From contig ARYC01019489.1 of NCBI GenBank assembly GCA_000711775.1, positions 41,911-105,910 on the forward strand: a stretch of 64,000 bases of DNA, in the 5' to 3' direction. Positions within the stretch are counted from its first letter, which is position 1. Each line of letters begins with the position of its first letter. The notes under the pieces were generated by a model. The model saw only the letters and a program-made list of their open reading frames with translations, was not told where the DNA came from and ran no database searches. Both the position numbers and the translations under genes were made by a program. Below, piece after piece: positions 48,889 through 60,738 of the stretch. This stretch comes from Oxytricha trifallax. Its lineage: Eukaryota; Ciliophora; Spirotrichea; Sporadotrichida; Oxytrichidae.

Positions 48889-50537
48889 CTATAGAGCTGC
48901 TTGATGATTTCTAGGATTTCTTCAAAATCGATTGTTTAGCCAACTTATTTAAAGTACTGGTACTAGGATGGGTTTTGAAATTGGCTTTGCTTTACTCTAC
49001 ATTATTGAATGAAGTTTGGATGATTACGAATCCTTTGCATTAGCTTATAGATTGATACCTTTAAAAACATTTAAGCAGGTTAATCGTTTGATCTTATAGA
49101 TGAATCTGCATCCAATGAATAATATGATTTCTAAGAATATTCATCATTCAACTGCTTTCCAAGCGGCATCCCTCCATACTGCAATCCTTATCGCCTGCTA
49201 TGATTCTACTGTGCTTCTTGGCTGCAATCACTCTGGTTTCGTTATTCTTCTCTTACCCAGAATACTCTTCTAATTTAGGGCCCACTGCTTAGGGGGCAAG
49301 TTGTCAGACCTGAAGTTGCTTTCATCCACTGATATAATTACTGCATCCTCTCTTAGAAACTATGATAAAATTCGACTCACCCATAAGCGTTTGCTTTTAT
49401 AAGCAGGATCTCTGTATTTGACATTCGCTGACTCTGTCTTGCCAAACTTCAGATGAAACTGCTCTTTGAGAATCTTATGAATCGTTGAGATGCATGGTAC
49501 TTTGAAATCATACTTTAATGGTGAGTTCAACTTCAATTCTTACAATTGATTATGAATATTTCTGCCTGTACACTAGTAAATCCCGATTTCTTCTATACAC
49601 TCGCCAACTGCAGCAACCAGCTGATCATTATCTCACTCCCTCCTCTTGCCAGGTTTTTTTGGTTCTTAAGGATGCAATACGCTATATTTCAACTCATGCT
49701 TAAACTTCTCAATAGTTCTTGATACAAACTCTGCTGTCACTCGCAACTTCTTCGATATTTACTTTGGCTTCAAATAATCTTCCATATAAATTCTCACAAT
49801 CTCTAATCGTTTATGGGCAAGCTTTGCTTCTCAAGGTTTTAAGTATGGATTACAGTCTTTCAGTGTATAAAGGTTTTGCTGCATTCTATACTGTATTTGT
49901 AACATTAGGTCTTATCATATCAATTGCTATTACTACCCCTCTTGAATATTTTCATGTCTCTGTATTTAAATTGGATTAGAGTGATTCTTAAGTTCTTAGA
50001 TAATTGCTTTATCTGCTTTGAATTGCGAAATTGATTAAAGAACTGCTCCAGAAATTGACACAATGAATCATCGTCATGCATGCTCTTGATATCAATCAGT
50101 CTTTTAAGTATGAATCTATACCTTCTAATGGCATCTTTATGATCAAACCTCCCTATAAAGAACCCACTTGAGGAGGAACCTCACCAGAGTTGAGAAGAGT
50201 TCCCGTATTATACGAATACTTAGCTAGTGCAACCACTTGAACGAAATTCTTCCACAAAATTGCAGGCCCCCCACTTTATGATTTGCTTGTCTTGAATCTT
50301 GACTCAACTCTGCTTAATGCTTTCAAAGGAGTGCTGGCTAAGATGATCGTCGCTGACGATTGAGGTGATCGATTATTCTTACTAAGATTATTAACCCTTG
50401 TCGGAGTATTGGCATGAGAGTCTTTTACTTTGAGTTGCTTTCATTATTTACAGTTTTATAATAATAGTTTAATTAACTTATCTGTTAAAACAACGATTAA
50501 ATTATAACTAATTTATAAAACTCTATCAACGCACTTA

Positions 50538-52890
50538 ATGTCGGACGACGTCGATCGAGAGCCGATTGAAAACACTTTTCATAAAGTGTCTTTTCCAATG
50601 AGATTTTACTTTGACTTGACCAACCCATAACAACTTGAAGAGATTTTCGAAAAGGGAGGAAGTGCATTCCAAATACTCCATCTTACACAAATCAAGATTC
50701 AGAAGGCAGGCAAAATAATGTTCGAGGGCACATTGTTAACCTTTCTTCTGTTCTGTGATGACTACTGGAGCATGATTCTTATGGTTTAACTAAACAGGCT
50801 AACTAGCAAAGATCAGCATTAGTTTACCTAGACTTTCAAAATTGTAAAGAGAGCTTATAACTGAATAGTTCGATAACCTAAATATGCTGCCTAAGGAAGT
50901 CTGAAAGATTTGGCAGCACTAGATTGTGTTTAAGATGAGTACAGGATGGCAATTGACAGGGATACTTACTTTAAGAGCTTTGTAAAATGGTTCAGAGAAG
51001 GAACAAAATCCAGAATAACATGGGCTTTACCACATCTGCTATGATGAAAAATGTTTAGTCGACTTTAAACATCGACTTTTCCTATTTTAAAGTTAATGTG
51101 GATACTTCGTTATAAGAGAATAGTATAGCCTCCAAATTTATGTTGCTTACATCAGGGGATATCTCTTAGCATTTCCCCCCCCCCCGCTGAGCTTGAATTT
51201 GTAGAAGAATTTCATATCTAAGGCAGGTAAGAATACGAAGAGCGCGTTAAAAATTTCTTTATCAAGAAACAGCAAATTGAAAAAGGCTAAAAACCTCAAG
51301 TTCAATAGCCTATGGTTCAGACCAACTCATCCATTTAAGCTCAAAATTTGTAAAATTCGATGCACAGTTAGAGCATGCTTGGGCTCAACAATTAATGTAT
51401 GAGTAATGGCAATGGTATGAACCCGGAATCTTTCGAAATAAAGGACTTGTTGACTACATTCAAAAAAATGACAGACTCATAAATTCTATAAGAAATCAGA
51501 TTCTCTACTGAACTATCTAAACGTCTGGTTACTACAAATGAAGATTTTATAACAAGTTTGATAAGCAGCAATGTCCGTATTCTGCCAGATTAATTGAGGA
51601 CTCTACAGGATATCAGCAACACTTCCAAGTAACTTCTGTAAAAATATGAAAATTAGCTTCTGTTGTAAACTCAGAGTAAAACTAGTTACGATGAAAGAAA
51701 GAATTCAATAATCTAGTTTATTAGCTAATTTCTCAATAATTCAATAATTATAACTAATAATGTTAATTAGCCGACTACTTTTAAGTCTTCACCTCTCAGA
51801 TGAGGATTAGAATAGCAAGTTTAAAGACTTCCCACTAATTGATTATGAGGCTACTGAAAAACTTATTAATAAGTTTAAATAAAGTGTGAAACTTGATGAT
51901 AATGTGCTCAATACAATAGAAATTCCCTTTAATTCTAGTCTGAGGTGTAGGCATACAAAGACTAGTAGGTAAAGATCCGTCAATCAAAAGTAAACCAGAG
52001 AGAGTCAGAGAAGAAAGAGTAAACCATCGACGTTGGAACTGAGGATGTTTATTAACTTGAAGAATCCAAGAAAGAAAAGCCAAAACGTATGACTTTCCAA
52101 TTTTTGAACAAACGCACAGTTGAACAAATGAAAACCTCTGGAAACATGATAACTTCGACTGCTTTATAGAAATATCTCAGGGTCACCCCTTCAAACGCTT
52201 CGAGTACGTAAAAGCCAGGCCAAAAGCTTTCAGAGAAGCCAAAATCTACTAGCGGGTAGTATGAAAACTTACTTGCTAGACTGTTACAATCACATTACTC
52301 AGCAACTTTAAGGTGCTTATCAGATCAAGTTCTTAGGCTCTCCCTTCATTGAAGAATCTGATTATCGCCTTATGTATACTCCTCACTACTCCTTATGCAA
52401 AAGAAATAGCTTCAAGATGAATGCGTTCTAGAATAGAAATAGAGGAATGATATTCAACGCCAATTGCATTTTCAAGAGCTCACTTCGAGATGATCCAAAT
52501 GGCTACTTTTACCTAACTCAAGTTATGGCGTTATTGGCTATACTCAACGATGCTCCTATGTTCGCCACTACTTTAGCATTCTCAATGATGGTTAGCGGAT
52601 TGCTCGAGATGAAACCTGAATAGTTCTTGAACGATTACTTCCTATATCCCTTGAGTTTTTCACTCACTTCCGTCTTAAATTGGTGTGCATTTGATTGCAA
52701 ATTTAGAAGTTACAAAGTCTGCTCAAATTATTATGAAGTTTTGACGAGAGGCATCAAATTCTGCTCGACTCCACTCTATATAGCAAATTTCTATGCACTC
52801 AAGTTATACACCAGAGGAGTTGAGCAACTTAAGCTAAAATTGGATGAAAATTTGTTCAAAATCAAATATTTCAAGAATTTAATGGGTTGA
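50538..52890 (+). pseudogene. Unknown accessory protein of the 7.2-kb element
   Basis: Begins at ATG 50538 (MSDDVDREPIENTFHKVSFP) and reads as about 780 codons with TAR as Gln, in five or more frames separated by lesions: TGA near 50865, an 11-C run at 51175-51185 that breaks the frame, TGA near 51803, further breaks near 52090 and 52260. Good segments: EEFHIQGRQEYEERVKNFFI (about 51200), SFEIKDLLTTFKKMTDSQIL (about 51430), and a 200-residue C-terminal part (52260-52890) containing YFYLTQVMALLAILNDAPMF and ending KIKYFKNLMG. The C-terminal 60 residues lie in the TIR. No known domain recognised; I saw no tyrosine-recombinase signature. Divergent from the transposase. Confidence 0.6.
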
Positions 52891-54001
52891 TGAGAGAGGA
52901 GGTGCACCGAGCATCATGCTATCCAGTTTGATAGGAATTCAGCAAAAAACTAGCAAATTTGCAACTTCTCTTGAGTTTTTTTGACCAGCAGCGATTTGCA
53001 GGTACTGCTGCAGTATTGAGCATTATGACCACAAAAATTTACTCAAGTTTGATCAGCAACAACGATTTTAAAGATTTTTGACCACCCTGCTCCAAATTGG
53101 GCTTGGTCATCGCATATTTATGAAAAGTGACTCATGACACAAAATTCAGAGTAAAAACTGCGATTCTTTGAGATTTTGACCACTACTCTTGGTCATTTAA
53201 GTGTGAATCATGCACTCTGGTCACTTTTGGTGCAAATCTAAGCTTTGACCCCTCTTCTGGTCACTTGGGTAAGAATCATGCACTATGGCCACTTTACACA
53301 ACTCTGGTCATTTCAGTTCAGAATTTGGCCACTTTATACATGTTCCTAATATGCATATCGATTTTGACACAAAAACCTAATAAAAACGACCATTTGGTAA
53401 TAATAAGTAGCAGTTTGACCACTTTTCGCATATAAGACAAAAAACGTAAAGTAAATGAGCAGTAATTATATATTAAATTAATTTTGAATTTTTATTTTTG
53501 CATTTCCCCGATTCAATTGTAATAAATCAATATTGTGATAGCTTTGTTTTATATATTATAATGTGAAAATATATGAATGATTCAAATACTAAAAAAATAT
53601 TTCTTTATTTTACAATATATCAGATTAATTTAAAATTATAATTATATAAGATTATAATAATTAACATATTTAAAAATTAAAGTTGAGATGGAATAAATTT
53701 AAAAACAATTATTTGTATTATAAGTATTCTAATGCTAATTATGCGGCACTTCTGTCGAATAATAACTGTAAAAAAAGCATTACTGTTTAAAGAAAACTGA
53801 AGAAGGCAAAGAATATGGATTTGGAATTTTCACGCCTTATAGGAAATATATTTACGAAACAGACAAACAGAAAAATTAAGATAGCATTATGACGAATCCA
53901 AGTGTTTTATATGATGCTAAAGATTTCAATGAAGAAATTTAAACGAGAATATCAATTAGAAAAAAAGAGAAATGGAGTCTTATCATTTCTATAATATAAG
54001 T

Positions 54002-54410
54002 TGGGGGGAGTTTCCTGAAATGAGGGAAGTGTCTGTGCAAAAGAAATTTTTATAAAAAATTTTGTTAAATTATAAATAAAAACATATTTCCTAATTTATT
54101 TTACTCGTAAAGGTATAAGAAAATAAATTAAATATTCTTAAATTCACAAATAGAAAAATTAATTGCAGACTTATATCATTGTATCCAATAAATTAAGTAA
54201 TTTTCGTATAGAATTTTATCAATAATGAGATTCCTTGAAAGAAATTAGAAATACTATTTGTAAAGAAGTTGCCTATAAAAAATTTAATAAATCATCGATT
54301 AAATTACTCTAATCTTGAGAAGTAAAAGACTCAAAATTGCTTAGTGGTTGAAAAAATAATTAAAATAGTAAATATTTTAATTTGCCAGAAAACTTCCCTA
54401 AATTCTTTCT
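54002..54410. mobile_element. Possible small inverted-repeat element, copy B
   Basis: Ends GGGGGGAGTTTCCTG and CCAGAAAACTTCCCT, 400 bp apart, resembling the element at 1921-2360 in ends and spacing. Interior AT-rich and non-coding. Confidence 0.35.
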
Positions 54411-56337
54411 ATTATTAGACTGGGCAAGAACTCATCCCCAATGTTAGGTTCAAAGAGCTAGAAGAATAATTTAAATTTGTAAAAGGGACAAAGGTTTACA
54501 ATTAAAATTAATTAAAGAGTAAATCTAAATGAAGATAAATTTAAATTTAAAACTTTGAATTAAGTTTAAATAATTATTATTTAATTTCATTAAAAAATAA
54601 TTAGTATTATTTCTTCTATTATCTTTGTAAAATTATTATTGCTTAAGAGTAATATTATCTATGTTGCATTGGATGGAGACAGTTGTATGTTAGTGCAAAA
54701 TTATATAATATTCTATTATATCAATGAACATTAAAATTCAAAACTAATGTAATATGTAATAATAAATTATATTAAAAAGGTAAGTTCCTTACATAATCTA
54801 AAGAATTTTCAAAGAATGCACTCCAACTTCTAGAAGAGCATCCTTCCTTAATATTAATTAATAGTTAAATAATTGTGTTTGTAAAATTTAAAATACACTT
54901 ATCATTAGCTCTGTTAGGATTGTAAAATTTATATCTGCCTGGATAGGATAGGGTAGGATAGAATAATACAATTTTTCTTTTAACTTAATATTCAAATTTA
55001 ATAAACATAACCATTTAATTCCTCATTTTATATATAAATTCCTACTTACTATCAGAATCGTTTCAAACTCTTTTATAAATTACAAGACTAATCATAAAAC
55101 ATTTAAAATTCATAATTTACTTTACTATTGAAAAATGTATTAATTTCAGATATTTGTTAAAAATTTCAGTAGTATACATAGTCAATAGAGGAAATAATTT
55201 ATAATCATTATTTTATTATACTTTTTTTAAAGAATAATTTGTTCTTTCTTTTTTATTTCGGTTTAAGACAACATTTCTTTTGTTAAATTGATTACAAATG
55301 CTTTCCTAATTTATTTAATAAAAATCATAACTAACTTTCTAATATATTATCCTTCTTAATTTACAAATACTAATTCCAAATAAATGAACATTTTAAATGA
55401 TATAATAAATAAATTTATAAAGTTATTAATTTTTAAAGTTGTCAATATTAAATAAAAAACTATTTAATAAAACTTTTAAGAATAAATTCATCATTAAATT
55501 ATTATCAATTTCGTTTCAATTAAATATAAATTGTAAATTTTAAATCTTAGGATTTTGTTATTTTTAAGAACTTTTTTAGTAATCTCCTGATTCAATTTAA
55601 ATATATAAATATATATATTACTTCTTAATTAAATTATTTTTTAAAAAATTAATTACGAGATAAAATGTTAAATCAAAATTGTTAATTTTAGCATTTATTT
55701 GTAAAGCCAAGTTAATATAAAGTCCCAAATTAATGTTTTAGTTTAGAATTATGTTTAAATATCATTATTGTAAATGTATCTTTCTATAAATCAAATTATT
55801 TTGATAATATACATATTCTAAAATATGAGAATTACTTCAATGTTTTTTTAATTTTATAAATTTATTTTTTTCTTTACAACTTTTCTATTTTAAGGGACTT
55901 TTAAGTCCTTAAAATTTATATTTTAATCAGTATTTTCAATTCTATTTTATAATACAACCTTTTGTAAGATTATTAAGTCTCAATATATAGTGAATTGAGT
56001 AAATCTTTTCCTAATGAAGGATATTCTTTGTCAAACAGATAAATATATTATAAGTTTTAATATTATTCCAAGCCATTTAAAGTCTAACGAATATGTTTTG
56101 TTAATATAAAATCTTTATGGATTTTTTAATATAATCGTAAATATTGAATTATCAATAATAAAATTAACGAACTCTATTTCCCCATAAAAGGAAAATGATT
56201 CATTTAAATTTATGGAATTTTAAGTATTATTTAGCTTTAATTCATTTTTAAATTAATAAATTATTTGCCATTAAACTCATTAATTTTTGTTTTTTAAATA
56301 ACAAAATTTATTGATTATACTTTTTAAAAATAATTTA

Positions 56338-56371
56338 TTTATTTAATTAATTAATTAATTAATTAATTAAA
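56338..56371. repeat. (TTAA)n microsatellite
   Basis: About eight tandem TTAA units (ATTTAATTAATTAATTAATT...). No coding context. Confidence 0.9.
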
Positions 56372-59300
56372 TGAATAATCTTTTGCTCTATGGTACATAT
56401 GGTCAAGCATTCTTGATTATTATTCTGATAAAATTAACTCGAGTATAGACAATATATAAAAATATTTTTGGGAATCAAATGTTATTAAATTTGAAATCTA
56501 CGGAATTCAATTCGCATGTTTGATATTTATCATGTTTGCATACATCTTTCATATTAATAATTCAAAGAAATTTTAAAAATTAGTAGGTTACTACTAAAAA
56601 TTGATATAGATATATATATTTGCATTTACTTTGTTAGTATCCTTTTATTATCTTATAAAATAATTATAACTATTCTAAAAAATTATTTATATAAGAAATA
56701 AATGCAGTTTTATCATGTTAACTTAATATTAAAAAGCTATAATTTTTATAACATTTAAAAATAATCCCAAATTTAACATTAATGATACTGATTTAAAACT
56801 TAGTACTTTATTCGAAAAATATTGCTAAACGTTTATATTTCATAAAAATTTGCTTACAAAATTATTTTTTAAGAATTGTAATTTATTATTTTTACCATAT
56901 TTATTTTCATCATCCTTAGTAAATTTGTAAAGTAAATATTTAAATTAATATTTGTTGAATTTAAAAATAATTAACTATTGTACATGTTTATCATTAAAAT
57001 TAAATATACATTTATTTTTATTATTTTATCATCTTTTACTTTTGTGATGATTGTAATCAATATTTAAATGTGTTTTATTTAATATTTGCTTAATTTAGTT
57101 TATAATAATTTAATTTAATCAATAAAGTTTAATAAATATAATTTTTAATGAGTGAAAGAAAATATCAATATAAAACCAAAAAATTTATAAAATTCAATTA
57201 AATTTTAAATTTAAATGTTAATATTTATTATTATAATAAAATCACATTTCAAAAGATATATATATATAAATGTGAATCCTTAAAATTGTCTTTAAATTCA
57301 ATTGAATTGTTAATTTAGGAATTAATTCTATTTATCAAAATTTTCCATAAATAAGTTAAATAACATGACTAAAAAATGTATAAATTAAAGAGAATTTATA
57401 TTTATAATTAGCTATAAAGGATCTTTGGATTATAAATATAAAAATAGCATAAAAAAATTGTCCTTTTTCGATATTGTCCTTAAATAAAAATAATGTTTTA
57501 ATGTTAATTCCGCATTCTTCATTTGATGGTTAAGATTCTAATAAAATTGCTTATTCTCCCAGTATATCATTTAATAATTAGCAATATGATTTTATAAAAA
57601 CTCTATACGAACACTATGAAAAATCAATAAAATTTTGAGCAATAATTTTTAAAAAAATTTTTATAAGAATATATTAAATTTTTAACTCTGTATTTTTTTC
57701 GATATACTATACTTATTATATATAGTAAAGTCCAATCCAAAAATGTAATTTTATTAAGAAAAAATACAATATATCATAGTTTTCTTAAAGTTAGTAAAAG
57801 CTGTTTATATTTGTATTATATTTCAGCATGGTATTTAGTGCATCAAGCTTTCATAATTTAGAGTAGATAACAATTTTTCCAGATCTTTTAACTTTTATTA
57901 CATTAATGATTCCTTATATGGTTATAATTAAATAAGTAAATACATTAAAAAATTAAAAACATACTATTCAATTATAAAATTTGGAGTTATTAAATACGAA
58001 GATATCTTGGAAATAATCACTGATGAAAGTGGTTATTTATTATAACTAACTATTAAATGTAGGGAGGGTCATTTGAGATTAAAATATTTAATAATAAAGA
58101 CACATAAAAAAATAAAATTTTAATTTTATAATACAGTTGAATTTTTCAATTTTAATTTTCCCTTTGCTTAATAATTAAAACTTAAGAGAATTTTTTAGAA
58201 AATATTTTATTGCTAATAAATATTTGCCTTGGGAAAAATTTAACATATTACTTAAATTAATTAGAGGAATTCATCTATGATATATTATGATAACTTTATT
58301 ATACTTAATGGCAAAAATTTAGGCTTGTATATACTTTACTCAAATTTAAACTATTTTATATTTATATTTTTAACAAAGTATTTAAATTTGATCAAATATG
58401 TTCACTTATAAAGAGTTTTAAAGAGTAAAATTTATATTTTTAATTAATTGTTAAGATTTCTAATAGTCTTTTGTTTTATTAATATATAATTAATATGAAT
58501 AAATTATGTTTGTTTGTTTTTAAGACAGTTAGATTTTATACACTATATTTGAATGAAATAAAAGCAAATACTTAGAAATTAAATCATTTATTGATTTATT
58601 TACAAAAATTATATATTATCATAAGCTGGTCAAATTTTATTAGTTTATATTTAAAATATAGATTATCAGCCCTTTTAAAGGGAAGATTATTCAATCTTAA
58701 TTTTTAGTAATAGTCGAAAAAACTTTGATGATTATAATTTACTTATTGTGGAAAAATTAATTATTTATATATTTCTAATATTAAACTTTGGACCAATCAA
58801 TTATGCTTTGACAATAATCTAAAAAAAAATTTAATATCACTATATTTTATTTAAAAAGCAAAAAATTTTTTAGTACTTTTATATATTTTATTAAAAAAAT
58901 TTCTTTTAATTAATTTATAATAATTTTAGTAAGGAAAAGTTGTTACATCCAAATGGCTCGGTCATGCGAAAGCTTCAAATGTAAAAATTGATTTATTTTA
59001 TTTTGATCAAAAATGCAACTTCAAAACCCAATTTATTTTATGATTTTTTTATTAATATTTGGAGATAATTTTTTAATACAATAATAAAAGTTAAACTATA
59101 GACCTGCAATTACTCAGAATGTTTTCACTGCACTTGCTGTTACCTTTTAGAATGAAAAATTTTCTTAACTCTTTTGAATGAATATTTTCATTTTAGTTAT
59201 CATAATAATGTTATATTTAGAAAGATTACTCAATCTCTTTGAATTTGCAAGAGTTGTTTCTATTAATAGAAAAAATTAAGTCAATAAAATATCTAAGGAA

Positions 59301-60200
59301 AATAAGAATTATCAAATATGAAATAATTAGAATTAATTATTTAATTCTTAAATAAGTTGTATTTATAAATAAAAAAATCAATTATTGTAAACAGGAATTA
59401 AATATTTGAGGGTTTAAATTAAAAGATTTTTTCCTAACAATGGGATATAAAATTGATATATTCTATGCTAAAGAATTGAATAAAATTTAATCATATTACT
59501 ACTGAAGTAAAATTTAATTTGAAAATTGCCATTTTTAAAATTAATTTTTTAGTTTTTTTTCTATGAAAATAAATATTCTTTTGTCAGACTTAAAAAGTAA
59601 TATACGAAACACTTTACAATTTTTTGTGTATAAAATGATACTATAACTGTTTAATTCTATGATGAAATAGCATAAATCAATTTAGAGATTATAACTTAAT
59701 TAAAATTCGGTAAATGTAGAGAGCTTAATATATATTGTTTTGCTTTTGTAATTATTCATAAAAACTTTAGTATTATTAATTTGCTTTTCAATTCTACTTC
59801 ATTCATCGTTTATTAACATATTGTCTTGATACTATAATTGTCTTTTGTTTAATTTTAATTGAAAGTTTTTCTCGAGTAATTTCCCCACACTTTATTTTGA
59901 TGCAATCAGGTCCTTTGAATTGGTTAGAACGCTTAGTGTTTTATAGATAAATAGATAGATTATTTTAATGCTAATTTTAACAGCATTTTTATTTTTCAAC
60001 TCATATTTTATTTCGACATGCTTATTTTAAATTACTTTTCGATAGTAGCTTTAATATATAAATTATAGTTAAAAAAATTACTAGAATAAATACAGCCAAT
60101 CATTATTGCTAAAATAGATAAAAATAGGAAATTGTAGAAATTAATCAAAAATTAGAATTAATATTTTAATTATAACCAATTTTACTTTTCGATTGTATTT

Positions 60201-60738
60201 GGACACTTATAGTAGAATGTTGTCGATTCAATCAAATTTTATCAGGAATAGCTGTATTTTAAGTTGGATCTTAAAATTTTGATCTGATTCACTAGTTGAG
60301 TAACCAGTAGCAACTTTTACTATCTGTTGGATAAAATCATCAACTGATTTAAAAATTCTTGATCAAATCATGGTGATTGAGAGTGGAATCACCATAAATT
60401 GTCAATAGCGCCCTGATTTATGAGTGTAAAGTCCAATTAGGATCACCACTGGATTCTCCATGTTTTAAAACACTAGGAACATCAACTTTCACGTCCTGCT
60501 CGACAGTTAGAGCACCCGATTCTGGCAGTTTAGTGAATGAGTAGCCAAGTTGGCCAAAATACGAAAATGAGAGAGGTTTTTGGATTTTCGGTTTGATTAG
60601 TTAAAATTAAAAATTAAAAGTGTGATATGTAATAAGGGGGCTTTTAATCAATAAATTTGACGATTCAACTGCAGTTAATGGTTAAATTGGTTGCTTCTAT
60701 AGTCCCTGCACTCCAACTCATCGTCTTTCATATCAATC
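60201..60738. other. Moderately AT-rich flank downstream of transposase 2
   Basis: Less AT-rich than sequence to the left. Contains a short hairpin (GGTGATTgagagtGGAATCACC, near 60371-60392). No TIR pairing with the 63.5-kb side was found, so the element's left end is undefined. Confidence 0.4.

Larger units (their letters stand above)
47344..50430 (-). pseudogene. Tc1/mariner-type DDE transposase with long internal insert
   Basis: From the N-terminus: a conserved block TGTLLNSGEVPPQVGSLQGG (about 50190-50130), an HTH region (SRTIEKFKHELK, about 49710), first catalytic Asp in IISVDESNFRSD (Asp at 49324-49326), second Asp in LLMDNAIINK (47651-47653), Glu in PWLNPIE (47546-47548, D-x34-E), and C-terminus LWAFSIKKW ending at TGA 47344. 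The first two Asp are about 1.67 kb apart, against roughly 0.3 kb in ordinary Tc1 transposases. The insert includes a 15-bp minisatellite and a candidate 40-nt intron (48888-48849, GTAAGT...TTTACAG). Lesions include an in-frame TGA after GKRRE (about 49637) and a +1 frameshift near 47525 in an A-run. Confidence 0.85.
46349..53532. mobile_element. 7.2-kb Tc1/mariner-type transposon with 818-bp TIRs
   Basis: TIRs 46349-47166 and 52716-53532 are highly similar. The ends TA-TTGATTTATTACAATTG and CAATTGTAATAAATCAA-TA are consistent with TA target duplication. Two genes are transcribed divergently from a central region near 50430-50537: a DDE transposase leftward and an unknown protein rightward. 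The 3' end of the rightward gene lies inside the right TIR, and the left TIR carries the matching coding tail. Architecture (long TIRs, TA sites, Tc1-like transposase plus accessory ORF) recalls Euplotes Tec elements, but the code here is TAR=Gln. Both genes carry frameshifts or stops. Confidence 0.9.
53533..60200. other. AT-rich DNA, no gene seen
   Basis: Nearly seven kilobases of AT-rich sequence with only the small inverted-end element at 54002 and a microsatellite at 56338. No protein-like frames in either strand under TAR=Gln. Confidence 0.5.

Noticed and set aside
46349-53532. A Euplotes Tec element
   Set aside because: Architecture is similar, but TAA and TAG are clearly glutamine here and no tyrosine-recombinase motif was found, so the Euplotes code and ORF set do not fit.
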